Assembly (NCBI RefSeq): GCF_014251795.1
Contig: NZ_CP059201.1
Span: 124,001-188,000 of the forward strand
DNA length: 64,000 nucleotides
DNA from: Blattabacterium cuenoti
GTDB taxonomy: Bacteria; Bacteroidota; Bacteroidia; Flavobacteriales; Blattabacteriaceae
Reading direction: 5' to 3'
Numbering within the stretch: the first letter of the stretch is position 1; each line of letters opens with the position of its first letter. The notes beneath the pieces are model-generated. The model was not told where the DNA came from. It did not search any database and worked only from the letters and a program-made list of their open reading frames with translations. The translations under genes and the position numbers were made by a program. This document shows positions 27,634-39,900 of the stretch, one piece after another.

Positions 27634-30108
27634 ATGAAAATAAGTGAAGGAAAAAAAGAAAAATTAATTTCAATTAATATTGAGGATGAAATGAAATCAT
27701 CTTATATAGATTATTCTATGTCTGTTATTGTATCCAGAGCTCTTCCTGATGTTAGAGACGGATTAAAACCTGTACATAGAAGAGTTCTTTATGGAATGTA
27801 TCAATTAGGAATTTTTTCCAACAGTTCTTATAAAAAATCTGCTCGTATTGTTGGGGAAGTGTTGGGAAAATATCATCCACATGGAGATATTTCTGTATAT
27901 GATACTATGGTTCGTCTGACTCAAAAATGGACGTTACGTTATCCATTGATAGATGGGCAGGGAAATTTTGGTTCATTAGATGCAGATCCTCCGGCAGCTA
28001 TGCGTTACACCGAAGTAAAAATGAAAAAGATTTCTGAAGAAATGTTGTTGGATATTAAAAAAGAAACAGTGGATATGCAATTAAATTTTGATGATTCTTT
28101 GGAAGAACCTACAGTTTTACCTACACGAATTCCAAATCTTTTAATTAATGGAGCTTCTGGTATTGCCGTTGGAATGGCTACTAATATTCCTCCTCACAAT
28201 TTAAAAGAAACTATAGATGCCATTTGTGCTTACATTGATGATAATAATATATCTATAGAACAGATGATGAAATATATTAAAGCGCCTGATTTTCCTACAG
28301 GTGGAATCATTTATGGATATGATGGAGTTAAAAATGCTTTTTTTACTGGTAAAGGACGTATTGTTTTACGTGCAAAAATTCATTTAGAAGAAATTCATGG
28401 GAGACAATGTATTATTGTAGATGAAATTCCTTACCAAGTCAATAAAGCTGACATGATTTCTAAAACTGTGGAATTAATGAAAGAAGGAAAAATGGAAGGA
28501 ATTTATCAAATTCGTGATGAGTCTGATAGAAATGGTTTACGTATTGTATACATTCTAAAACAAAATACGAATACTAATATATTATTGAATAGATTGTTCC
28601 AATACACTTCTTTGCAAACTTATTTCAATGTAAACAACATAGCTTTAGTAAATGGAAAACCTGTTCAATTAAATATAAAAAGTCTGATTCAACATTTCGT
28701 TAATCATAGACATAATGTTATAATCCGTCGTTCTAAATACGAATTAAAAAAGTGTCAAAATCGTGTTCATATTTTATTGGGTTTTTTTAAGATATTAAAT
28801 CATTTAGATATCATGATTCAATTAATTCAGACATCAAAAAATCATTATGAAGCTTGTAATAGATTGATTCAAAAATTTGAAATATCAAAAAATCAATCTA
28901 AATCTATTTTAGATATGAAATTACAAAGTCTGACATCTTTAGAAAGAAAAAAACTTAAAAAAGAATATGACGAACTTATTAACAAAATAGAATTTTTTAA
29001 AAACATTTTGGAGCAACATTCTACAAGAACTAAAATTATTCAAGAAGAACTTTTAGATATCAAAAAAAAATATCAAGATGTACGTCGTACAAAAATTGAT
29101 TATTCAGGAGATAAAGTTTTCAATATAGAAGATTTAATTGAAAATGAACAAGTAGTTCTTACAATTTCCCATGCTGGTTATGTTAAAAGAACATCCTTAT
29201 CAGAATATAAACGTCAAGGAAGAGGTGGAGTGGGAAACAGAGGTGCGACTGCTAGAGAATCAGATTTTTTCAAACATTTACTTGTAGCAACTAATCATCA
29301 ATATTTACTTTTTTTTACTGAAAAAGGAAAATGTTTTTGGTTAAGAGTATATGAAATTCCTGAAGGATCTAAAATATCAAAAGGTAGAGCTATACAAAAT
29401 ATTATTCATCTTCAACAAGATGATAAAGTCAATGCTTATATATTAACTGGAGACTTGACTAATAAGAAATATGTTAAAGATTATTATGTGATGATGGTTA
29501 CGAAAAAAGGAATTATTAAAAAAACATCTTTAGAAAATTACTCTCGTCCTAGAAAAGATGGAATCAATGCTATTGTGATTCGTAAAGGAGATTCTTTACT
29601 AGAAGCTATTTTAACTAAGGGAGATAGTCATGTTTTTATTGCTGTAAAAAGTGGAAGAATCATTCGCTTTTCAGAAAATAAAGTTAGACGAACTGGAAGA
29701 AATTCTTCTGGAGTTATAGGAATAGGAATTAGTACAAATAATAAAGATAGGGTTGTTGGCATGATATGTGTCGAAAAAAAAGAAAAAGGACATTTATTAG
29801 TAGTTTCTGAAAAAGGATTTGGAAAAAGATCCTATATAAAAGATTATCGTATTACTAATCGTGGTGGAAAAGGAATTAAAACGATAAATATAACTCAAAA
29901 AACAGGAAGTTTAATTTCTATTAAATATGTAAAAAATCAAGATGATTTAATGATTATTAAAAAATCAGGAATTATTATACGTATTCCTGTATCAGATATC
30001 AGAATTATGGGAAGAACTACACAAGGAGTGAGATTAATTAACTTAAAAAGCAACGATGCTATAGCTGATGTAGCACAAGTTTATAAGTCTATTATGGATT
30101 TTCATTAA
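27634..30108 (+). CDS. gyrA: DNA gyrase subunit A
   Basis: The breakage-reunion subunit of gyrase, which introduces negative supercoils. It is 824 residues. The catalytic Tyr is Tyr125 in 'AMRYTEV'. The quinolone-pocket helix reads '[14 protein letters not shown]', with Ile86 at the position of E. coli Ser83. The C-terminal beta-pinwheel has a GyrA-box-like '[11 protein letters not shown]', which favours gyrase over topoisomerase IV ParC. The 3' end overlaps the converging protease gene by 17 bp. gyrB is not in this window. Confidence 0.95.
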   Translation: MKISEGKKEKLISINIEDEMKSSYIDYSMSVIVSRALPDVRDGLKPVHRRVLYGMYQLGIFSNSSYKKSARIVGEVLGKYHPHGDISVYDTMVRLTQKWTLRYPLIDGQGNFGSLDADPPAAMRYTEVKMKKISEEMLLDIKKETVDMQLNFDDSLEEPTVLPTRIPNLLINGASGIAVGMATNIPPHNLKETIDAICAYIDDNNISIEQMMKYIKAPDFPTGGIIYGYDGVKNAFFTGKGRIVLRAKIHLEEIHGRQCIIVDEIPYQVNKADMISKTVELMKEGKMEGIYQIRDESDRNGLRIVYILKQNTNTNILLNRLFQYTSLQTYFNVNNIALVNGKPVQLNIKSLIQHFVNHRHNVIIRRSKYELKKCQNRVHILLGFFKILNHLDIMIQLIQTSKNHYEACNRLIQKFEISKNQSKSILDMKLQSLTSLERKKLKKEYDELINKIEFFKNILEQHSTRTKIIQEELLDIKKKYQDVRRTKIDYSGDKVFNIEDLIENEQVVLTISHAGYVKRTSLSEYKRQGRGGVGNRGATARESDFFKHLLVATNHQYLLFFTEKGKCFWLRVYEIPEGSKISKGRAIQNIIHLQQDDKVNAYILTGDLTNKKYVKDYYVMMVTKKGIIKKTSLENYSRPRKDGINAIVIRKGDSLLEAILTKGDSHVFIAVKSGRIIRFSENKVRRTGRNSSGVIGIGISTNNKDRVVGMICVEKKEKGHLLVVSEKGFGKRSYIKDYRITNRGGKGIKTINITQKTGSLISIKYVKNQDDLMIIKKSGIIIRIPVSDIRIMGRTTQGVRLINLKSNDAIADVAQVYKSIMDFH

Positions 30109-32200
30109 AATCTCGTAATATATTGATACATTCTACTATTGAAAAATCTTTTTTTATATTTTTTTTCCATTTTTTTTGTTCTTCTGATTCTTTTTCATGA
30201 CAAATGATTTTGTATAAAGAACTAAAAGCTTGTAACCCATATATAGATAAATCATTTTTTAATTTTTTAAAATATTCATTTTTCTTTTTGATTTTTAAGT
30301 TTTCATAATAAAATTCTTTCCAATTTAAAGGAAATGATTTTTTATTTAAAAATTTATTTTCTAATAATCGTATTTTTTGATTAATATTTATGAAATTATT
30401 ATGTTTCATTAAACGTTTTATACTTTTATTTTTAATATTTCCTAAATTTTTCTGACTATAATAATAATGAAGAGAAAGAGAAGGGACAGGTTTTGTATTA
30501 TCCCATTTCATAGGATTTTTTTTGTTTTTCTCCATAAATTTTAAAAACGAACTTGTTGTATGACTTGGAATCACAATATCTGAATTTACTCCCTTTAATT
30601 GAGTAGAATTTCCGTTTACACGATAAAATTTATTTATGGTAAATTTTAAAGCTCCTAGCTTTTCATTTGAATTATAGAAAGAGAATTTTTTTAATGGATA
30701 AACAACTTGTACTGTTCCCTTTCCATATGTTTGAGTGCTTCCAACAATAATTCCTCTTTGATAATCAGTTATAACAGAAGCAAGAATTTCAGAAGCAGAA
30801 GCTGAAAACTCGTTTACAAGAAGGACAACAGGTCCTTTCCATAAAATTTGACTTTCATGACTTTTTAGTATTGTTTTCTTTTTATTAGGTTTTCCTATTT
30901 GAACAATAGGAACTTTTCCTAAAAAAAAACCAGCAATTTCTATAACAGCATTTAAAGATCCTCCTACATTACTTCTTATATCTAACAAAATTCCTTTTAT
31001 ATTTTCTTTTTTTAATTCTTGAATAATTTTTTTCATATCTTGAGCTGCATTTCTTCCATTTTTATTTTCAAGATTAAAATAAAATTCTGGTAAATGTATT
31101 AACCCATACTTATTTTTATTTTTATCCATAATTATAACACTTTTTGCGAAAATTTCTTTTTTTTCAATTATATCTCGAGTTAAAATTATTTCTTCTATAG
31201 ATCCATTTTTTTTTTGAATAGTAAGCTTGACTTTAGTTCCTTTTTTCCCTCTAATTAAACGAATAGAATTTTCTAATAACATTCCTACAATGTTTTGTGA
31301 TTCTGAATTTATATTTTTTGCTACTCGTATAATTTTATCTCCTACTTCTATTTTTTTGTTTTTCCATGCAGGTCCACCTGTAATAAGTTTAACGACGGTT
31401 GGATATCCTTTATCATCTTGTAATTCTATACCAATTCCTTCTGTTTGTCCAGATATATTTAAATCAAAAATTTCTTTTTCTTTAGGAGAAAAGAAATTAG
31501 TATGGGGATCATATTGAGTTGTTATAGTATTGACATATATAGAGAACCAATCAGATTCTTTTTTCATTTTTAATCTTCTAAAATATTCCTTCATATATTC
31601 TTCCACTTTTTTTCTTGATATTTTTTCATTTTTTAAAAATGTATTTTTAAAAAATTTTTTTTGATTTTTAGAAGTGATGATTTCTAGTAAAGTCAAATAC
31701 TTTAAGTATTTCCTCCATTTTTCAACCCATTCTTTTTGATTTTTTGGATAAAACAAATTTTGTTTTTCAAGTACATACATTTCTTTTTTATTAAAATTAA
31801 AAGATGTTTTTAATATTTGAAGACATATAGATTCGACATTTTGTACTCTTTTAAAAAAACGTTTCATAATAATATTAAAAAAAAAAGGATCTCCATGAAT
31901 CCAATAATCATCTATTTTTTCTTTATATACAGAAAGATCTTCTATATCTTTTTGTAGAAAAAAACGTTTTTGATTGTCTAATTTTTCAAAATATGTATTA
32001 TACACTTTTATTGAAAAATCATTATCTATAGGAATGGGATTTGGATGTAGAAAGTAAAGTGTTTTATATATAGTTTTAAGTACTATACGATGTTTTTCTT
32101 GTTCTCCTAATGGAGAACATAAACTTAATGAAAAAATGAAAAATAAACTAATTATTATATACTTAATATCATTCAGTTTTTTTATTTTTTTCATATTCAC
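30092..32200 (-). CDS. prc: Carboxy-terminal processing (tail-specific) protease, S41 family
   Basis: A 702-residue envelope protease like E. coli Prc (682), which degrades or trims proteins from their C terminus. An N-terminal hydrophobic signal (about 12-30, ending near 'SLSLCSP') sends it to the envelope; the Cys there is not in a good lipobox. A PDZ domain (about 240-330) contains 'GIGIELQDDKGYPTVVKL'. The peptidase domain has 'DIRSNVGGSLNAVIEIAG', the nucleophile in 'NEFSASASEILAS' and the general-base Lys in 'TYGKGTVQ'. Its coding end overlaps gyrA by 17 bp. ATGs two codons apart at the N terminus leave the exact start open. Confidence 0.92.
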   Translation of the reverse strand: MNMKKIKKLNDIKYIIISLFFIFSLSLCSPLGEQEKHRIVLKTIYKTLYFLHPNPIPIDNDFSIKVYNTYFEKLDNQKRFFLQKDIEDLSVYKEKIDDYWIHGDPFFFNIIMKRFFKRVQNVESICLQILKTSFNFNKKEMYVLEKQNLFYPKNQKEWVEKWRKYLKYLTLLEIITSKNQKKFFKNTFLKNEKISRKKVEEYMKEYFRRLKMKKESDWFSIYVNTITTQYDPHTNFFSPKEKEIFDLNISGQTEGIGIELQDDKGYPTVVKLITGGPAWKNKKIEVGDKIIRVAKNINSESQNIVGMLLENSIRLIRGKKGTKVKLTIQKKNGSIEEIILTRDIIEKKEIFAKSVIIMDKNKNKYGLIHLPEFYFNLENKNGRNAAQDMKKIIQELKKENIKGILLDIRSNVGGSLNAVIEIAGFFLGKVPIVQIGKPNKKKTILKSHESQILWKGPVVLLVNEFSASASEILASVITDYQRGIIVGSTQTYGKGTVQVVYPLKKFSFYNSNEKLGALKFTINKFYRVNGNSTQLKGVNSDIVIPSHTTSSFLKFMEKNKKNPMKWDNTKPVPSLSLHYYYSQKNLGNIKNKSIKRLMKHNNFININQKIRLLENKFLNKKSFPLNWKEFYYENLKIKKKNEYFKKLKNDLSIYGLQAFSSLYKIICHEKESEEQKKWKKNIKKDFSIVECINILRDFNENP

Positions 32201-32287
32201 AATTATGTATTGATTGAAAAATATTAGTAAAATTATAATTCTATATTATATGTATATAGTTTTTATCTAATAATTTTATATAATAAA

Positions 32288-33094
32288 ATGAATAAAAAAC
32301 CAATTATTTTAGTCACAAATGATGATGGAATTGTCGCTCCAGGTATTAGAGCTCTTATTCATTTTATGAATCTTTTAGGAGAAGTATATGTAGTGGCTCC
32401 AAGCAAACCTCAATCTGGAGTAGGACATGGAATAACAATGAATACGGTATTATATTGTGATTCAGTTAAAATAGATAATGGAAATCAAAAAGAATGGAAA
32501 TGTTCTGGAACTCCGGTTGATTGTGTTAAATTAGCAATTAGTGATATTCTTCCAAGAAAACCTGATATTTGTGTATCAGGGATTAATCATGGTTCAAATT
32601 CTTCTATAAATATTATGTATTCTGGTACTGTCTCTGCGGTACTTGAAGCTAGCATTGAAGGAATCCCATCTGTAGGATTTTCTCTTTTAGATTTTGATTG
32701 GAATGCTGATTTTGAACCATCAAAAAAATATGTATGTTATATTGTAAAAAAAATTCTTTATAATTCGATTACAGAAAAAAAAACAATAATCAGCTTGAAT
32801 GTTAATATTCCTAAATTAAAAAAAGAACAAATTAAAGGAATCAGAATATGCAGACAAGCAAAGTCTAAATGGAAAGAAAGTTTTGATAAACGTTATAATC
32901 CTAAAGGAAGAACTTATTATTGGTTAGTAGGAGATTTTGTAAATTTTGATAAGAAAATAGATACAGATGAATGGGCATTAAAAAATGGATATGTATCCGT
33001 TGTTCCTATCCAGTTTGATTTAACAAATTATACTATATTAAATATTTTAAAATCTTGGAATTTGTTATTATTTTTTTTATTTAGCCTTTTCTAA
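32288..33094 (+). CDS. surE: 5'/3'-nucleotidase SurE
   Basis: A metal-dependent nucleotidase acting on nucleoside monophosphates. The 268-residue protein has the N-terminal metal site 'ILVTNDDGIVAPGIRAL', 'VVAPSKPQSGVGHGIT', 'CSGTPVDCVKLAI' and 'VSGINHGSNSSINIMYSGTVSA', all SurE signatures. The C terminus ends in an unusual hydrophobic tail of about ten Leu/Phe residues. It is transcribed divergently from the processing protease and 26 bp before ruvB. Confidence 0.94.
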   Translation: MNKKPIILVTNDDGIVAPGIRALIHFMNLLGEVYVVAPSKPQSGVGHGITMNTVLYCDSVKIDNGNQKEWKCSGTPVDCVKLAISDILPRKPDICVSGINHGSNSSINIMYSGTVSAVLEASIEGIPSVGFSLLDFDWNADFEPSKKYVCYIVKKILYNSITEKKTIISLNVNIPKLKKEQIKGIRICRQAKSKWKESFDKRYNPKGRTYYWLVGDFVNFDKKIDTDEWALKNGYVSVVPIQFDLTNYTILNILKSWNLLLFFLFSLF

Positions 33095-33120
33095 ATTTTA
33101 ACGTTAAAATATATATTATA

Positions 33121-34086
33121 GTGTCATCTTTTTTAGAAGAATCTTTAAATCCCAAAAAAATTCAAGATTTTATTGGACAATATGAAATATTAGATAATCT
33201 AAAAATTTTTATTCAAGCGGCTAAAAAAAGAAAGGAAGCTTTAGATCATATTTTATTTCATGGACCTCCAGGATTAGGAAAAACAACCCTTGCTCATATA
33301 GTGGCTAATGAATTATGTGTGAATATAACTGTTACTTCAGGTTCTGTTTTAGATAAACCTGGAGACTTAGCTGGATTACTAATTCATTTAAAAATAAACG
33401 ATGTAATTTTTATTGATGAAATTCATCGACTTTCTCCAATTGTCGAAGAATATTTGTACTCAGCTATGGAAAATTATCAAATCGATATTATTATAGATTC
33501 TGGATCTAATGCCAGATCAGTACAAATAGATTTGTCTCCTTTTACTTTAATTGGTGCAACGACACGATCAGGATTACTAACAGCTCCTATGCGTTCTAGA
33601 TTTGGTATTAATTTTCGTCTTAGTTATTATGAAAAAGAATTATTAAATAACATTGTAAATCGTAGTGCAAAATTATTAAATATTCCAATTACGCAAGAGG
33701 CTTCTTATGAAATAGCAAATAGGAGTCGTGGGACTCCACGTATAGCTAATGCTTTATTACGTAGAATTCGAGATTTTGCACAAATTAAAGGAAATGGAAC
33801 TATTGATATTAATATATGTAATTTAGGATTACAAGCTCTTAATGTAGATAAACATGGATTAGATGAAATGGATAATAGAATTCTATCATATATTATCAAC
33901 CATTTTCAAGGAGGTCCTGTCGGAATCAATACAATAGCAACAGCCGTTAGCGAAAATTCTGATACTATAGAAGAAGTTTATGAACCTTTTCTGATACAAG
34001 AAGGATATTTAGTCAGAACCCCTAGAGGAAGAAAAGCTACAAAATTAGCTTATCAACATATAAAACAAAACTTTAAAAAAAAATAG
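33121..34086 (+). CDS. ruvB: Holliday junction branch-migration ATPase RuvB
   Basis: The AAA+ motor that drives branch migration with RuvA. The 321-residue protein (E. coli 336) has Walker A 'GPPGLGKTTLAHIVA', Walker B 'VIFIDEIHRLS', sensor motif 'LIGATTRSGLLTAPMRSRFG' and the C-terminal winged helix 'FLIQEGYLVRTPRGRKATKLA'. The start is GTG at 33121. The N terminus is short, starting right at 'SSFLEESLNPKKIQDFIGQ'. ruvA and ruvC are not in this window. Confidence 0.96.
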   Translation: MSSFLEESLNPKKIQDFIGQYEILDNLKIFIQAAKKRKEALDHILFHGPPGLGKTTLAHIVANELCVNITVTSGSVLDKPGDLAGLLIHLKINDVIFIDEIHRLSPIVEEYLYSAMENYQIDIIIDSGSNARSVQIDLSPFTLIGATTRSGLLTAPMRSRFGINFRLSYYEKELLNNIVNRSAKLLNIPITQEASYEIANRSRGTPRIANALLRRIRDFAQIKGNGTIDINICNLGLQALNVDKHGLDEMDNRILSYIINHFQGGPVGINTIATAVSENSDTIEEVYEPFLIQEGYLVRTPRGRKATKLAYQHIKQNFKKK

Positions 34087-34120
34087 ATTAAAATGTTTTT
34101 TTATTATTATATATAAAAAT

Positions 34121-34128
34121 TAACTTTG
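34121..34128 (+). promoter_or_regulatory. Candidate -7 promoter box for the purine block
   Basis: TAACTTTG matches the Bacteroidetes -7 consensus TAnnTTTG, 26 bp before the purA start in the 67-bp gap after ruvB. The predicted transcript start would be about 34135. A matching -33 TTTG at 19-21 bp upstream is not clear. If real, it could drive the run of eleven same-strand purine genes. Confidence 0.4.
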
Positions 34129-34147
34129 TTATTAAGAATCAAAATAG

Positions 34148-35455
<1,308 letters not shown>

Positions 35456-35465
35456 ATAGTGTGGT

Positions 35466-36899
35466 GTGAAAGAATATAAAAATCCTTTAATAGAACGATA
35501 TAGTAGTAAAGAAATGTTATATAATTTTTCTCCAAGAAAAAAGTTTATAACTTGGAGAAAATTGTGGCTATATTTAGCAGAAATTCAAAAAGAATTAGGG
35601 ATAAATATCAGCAATGAACAAATTATTGATTTAAAAAATCATTTAAATGATATCGATTGGGAAAGAGTTTCTTTTTATGAAAGAAAATTTAAACATGATG
35701 TTATGGCTCATTTATATGCTTTAGGAGAAAAAGCTGCTATAGCTAGACCTATTATTCATTTAGGAGCTACAAGTGCATTTTTAGGAGATAATACAGATAT
35801 TATTTTAATTCGTGATGGATTGAATATTTTATTAAAAAAATTGATTAATATTATTTTTCGTCTTAGAAATTTTACTTTAGAATATCATAATATTCCTACT
35901 TTAGCTTTTACTCATTATCAACCAGCTCAATTAACTACTGTTGGAAAACGTTCTGCTTTATGGTTACAAAGTTTACTTTTAGATTTAGAGGAATTAGAAT
36001 TTAGATTAGAAAATATTCATTTTAGAGGAGTTAAAGGAACTGTTGGGTCAGCAGATAGTTTCAAAAAACTATTTAATGGAAATTTACAAAAAGTCAAATA
36101 TTTAGAAAAAAAATTATCAAAAAAATTTGGATTCAAAAATGTATTTTCCATTACAGGACAAACATATGACAGAAAAGTAGATGCTCAAATATTGAATTTA
36201 TTATCTAACATATCTCAATCTTCTCACAAATTTAGTAACGATTTACGTTTATTACAAAACTTAAAAGAAATGGAAGAACCTTTTGAAAATGAACAAATTG
36301 GATCTAGTGCAATGGCTTATAAACGAAACCCAATACGTAGTGAACGTATGGCTTCTTTAGCTAAATATGTTATTTCTTTATCTAATAGTTCAGCTTTAGT
36401 TGCCGCGACTCAATGGTTAGAACGTACTTTAGACGATTCCGCAAACAGAAGATTAGTTATAGGACAATCATTTTTAGCAGTAGATTCTATTTTAATGATT
36501 TGGAACAATATATTAGAAAATATTGTTGTATATCCTAAAATTATTAATAGACATATAAAAGAAGAACTTCCTTTTTTAATCACTGAATATATTATTGTTG
36601 AATGTGTAAAAAATGGAGCAGATAGACAGGATATTCATGAAAGAATACGAATTCATGCTATGAAAACTAATAATAAAATTAAATTAGAAGGAATGGAAAA
36701 TGATTTTATTAAACGTATTTTACATGATAAAAAAATACCAATTCATGAAGAAAAAATGAATCAAATTCTCAATCCTAAAAATTTGATAGGATTTTCTTCA
36801 GATCAAACTTTAGAATTTGTCGATTCAAAAGTAAATCCTATATTAAATCGTTTTTCCAATCTTATTGACATTGATAATAATATGGATCGAAAAGTTTAA
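35466..36899 (+). CDS. purB: Adenylosuccinate lyase
   Basis: It removes fumarate from both SAICAR and adenylosuccinate, so it serves the IMP pathway and the AMP branch. The 477-residue protein starts at GTG 35466 and has 'HLGATSAFLGDN', 'ALAFTHYQPAQ'-like 'TLAFTHYQPAQLTTVGK' and the fumarase/aspartase-superfamily signature 'GSSAMAYKRNPIRSE'. The signature has Ala where Pro is usual ('AMPYKRNP'). The fumarate released could be an acceptor for the class 1A-like PyrD, which is an inference. Confidence 0.96.
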   Translation: MKEYKNPLIERYSSKEMLYNFSPRKKFITWRKLWLYLAEIQKELGINISNEQIIDLKNHLNDIDWERVSFYERKFKHDVMAHLYALGEKAAIARPIIHLGATSAFLGDNTDIILIRDGLNILLKKLINIIFRLRNFTLEYHNIPTLAFTHYQPAQLTTVGKRSALWLQSLLLDLEELEFRLENIHFRGVKGTVGSADSFKKLFNGNLQKVKYLEKKLSKKFGFKNVFSITGQTYDRKVDAQILNLLSNISQSSHKFSNDLRLLQNLKEMEEPFENEQIGSSAMAYKRNPIRSERMASLAKYVISLSNSSALVAATQWLERTLDDSANRRLVIGQSFLAVDSILMIWNNILENIVVYPKIINRHIKEELPFLITEYIIVECVKNGADRQDIHERIRIHAMKTNNKIKLEGMENDFIKRILHDKKIPIHEEKMNQILNPKNLIGFSSDQTLEFVDSKVNPILNRFSNLIDIDNNMDRKV

Positions 36900-36924
36900 T
36901 AAATATATGAATAAATAAATAATA

Positions 36925-39900
36925 ATGAATTTCAGAATTTATATACAAAAAAGAAGTCCTTTTGATATTGATTCTAGAAAATTATACGATGAATTAATAA
37001 ATATGAATATCTCATTGTATAATGTAATTATTTATTATACATATGATATATTTAACATCAATGAAAAACTTTTTTTAGAAAGTTTGTCAAAAGTTTTTGT
37101 AGATCCAGTTACGGATATTTTGCACAAGAAAATACATTTGAATACTTCATATATCGAATTTTTTCCGGAAAAAAATGACGACAGAGCTGATGCAGCTATG
37201 CAATGCATAAAAGTCCTAAATCCAAAAAAATCTACTATGGTTTCTGTAAAAACTGGAAAATTAATTGAATTTATTGGTTTAAAAAAAAATCAAGATTTTG
37301 AAAAAATTAGAAAGTTTTATGTGAAATCATGTTCAAATTCAAATATAGAGAATAAAAAAAATAAGATAAAAGTTATAAGTAATTTTGTGAATTTTTCTAT
37401 TGAAGAAATCAAAAAAATTCATAATACATGTAATTTTTCTATGAGTATTGATGATTTGCTATTTATACAGAAATATTTCAATGAAGAAAAGCGAAATCCA
37501 ACACAAGAAGAATTACGTATATTTGATGTTTACTGGTCTGATCACTGCCGTCATACAACATTTTTTACAAAATTGGTCAATATATCTTTTTATGGCCCAT
37601 TAAAAAAAACATATCAAAATATTTTTAGAAAATATTTAAAAAATCGAGATTTAATAGGAAGGTCAAAACATCCTATAAGTCTGATGGATTTGTCTAATCA
37701 ACCTGCAAAAATTCTTTATAAAAAGGGAAAATTAAAGAATTATGTTTCATCAGATGAGCATAATGCGTGTATTATTATGATAGATGTAGATTTCACAGAA
37801 AATAAAAAAAAAGAAAAATGGTATTTATTATTTAAAAATGAAACTCATAATCATCCGACTGAAATAGACCCTTTTGGAGGAGCTTCTACTTGTGTAGGAG
37901 GAGCTATTCGTGATCCTTTGTCAGGAAGAGCTTTTGTTTATCAAGGAATCAGATTGAGTGGAGCTGCAGATCCTATTAATTCAAAAACATTTCATGGAAA
38001 ATTACCACAATATAAAATTTGTCTCGAATCAGCTCGTGGTTATAGTTCTTATGGAAATCAAATCGGATTAGCAACAACTCATGTTCATGAAATTTATCAT
38101 GATGGATATCAAGCTAAAAGAATGGAAATCGGTATGGTTGTTGGTGCGGTACCTGTTAATTTTGTTAAACAGGATAAACCAAAAAAAGGAGATATCATTT
38201 TGTTAATTGGAGGATTAACAAAAAAAGAAGGAATTGGAGGAGCTACAGATTCCTCTAATGAATATAATATTGATGATAAAAATTATATAAAACAAAAAGG
38301 AAATCCAATAGTAGAAAGAAAAATTCAAAGATTTTTCAGAAAAAAAAAAGTTATTTCTTTGATAAAAAAATGTAATGATTTTGGAGCAGGAGGAGCTTCT
38401 GTTGCTATAGGTGAACTAAGTGATAGTTTAGAACTTTATTTAGACAAAATTCCATTAAAAAATTCAGAAAATATAGATATTATAGAAATTGCACTTTCTG
38501 AATCTCAAGAACGTATGGCCGTAATATTAGATCCAAAAAATGTAAAAAAATTTATTCATTTCTCTCACGAAGAAAATATTGTGTCTGTCCCTATAGGAAA
38601 AATCACTAATAATAAACGTATCATTTTTTATTATAAAGAAAAAGAAATTTTTAATGTCAAAAGTTCTTTTTTAAATACAAAAGGATCTGATAAAGAGCAA
38701 ACTGTTCATGTCTATTCTCCCACTTCAATTTCTCCCTTTAAAAAGTCAAAAAATATTTCTTTTAGTAAAAAAATATTTTTAAAAACTCTTTCTAAATTAA
38801 ATATAGCTTCTCAAAAAAGTTTAGTAGAAATGTTCGATAGTACTGTAGGAGCAACTACAGTTTTAATGCCTTTTGGAGGAAAATATCAAATGACTCCATC
38901 TGAGGGAAGTGTACAAAAAATTCCTATTTTCAAAGGAAATACAAATACAGTAAGTTTAGTTTCTTGGGGGTTTCATCCTGAAATTTCTTCTTGGAGTCCT
39001 TTTCATGGAGGAGCTTATGCTGTTGTTGAATGTATTTCTAAAATTGTTTCTATGGGTGGAAATTATAGAAATACTTATTTTAGTTTTCAAGAATACTATC
39101 AAAAATTAGGAAATAATCCAAACAATTGGGGAAAACCTTTTTCTGCTTTATTAGGAGCTTATCATGCTCAAATGTCTTTAGAATTAGCTTCTATAGGTGG
39201 AAAGGATTCTATGTCTGGAACGTATAAAGATTTGCATGTTCCGCCAACATTGATCGTATTTGGCGTCTCTACAGGAGAGTGTTCTCATATCATATCTCCT
39301 GAATTTAAAAAAGTTGGAAATAAAATTTATTTGTATGATCATAATTCATTAAAAAATGAAATGCCAGATTTTCATTCTTTAAAAAAAGCTTATGACCAAG
39401 TTTATGAAGGAATTAGTTCAGGAAAAATTGTTTCTGTAAAAACAGTAAAAGATGGAGGGATTTCTGTTGCTCTTGCCAAGATGTCTTTTGGAAATCGTTT
39501 AGGAGCTGTTATTGATTATTACGATGATTTACTTGAAATAAATATAGGATCCTTAATCGTAGAATCTTCATCTAACATCTCAGATAGTAATTTTATTCTA
39601 ATAGGAGAGATTATTGATGATCAATATTTAAATTTTAATGGAATATCTATTCACATAGATGAATCTATAAAAAATTGGGTAAAAACTTTTCATCCTATTT
39701 TTGGTGAAAAAGAAAAAACAGAAACTAAAATAGAAGAAAAAAATAATCTACAAAAAAACAAAAACAAGAAAAATAAAAAAGAAAATTCTTTCATATGGAA
39801 ATGTCAATTCAAAAAAAAAGGGAAACCTCATGTTTTTATTCCTATATTTCCTGGAACAAATAGTGAATTTGAATCGATTCGTGCATTTGAAAAAGAAGGA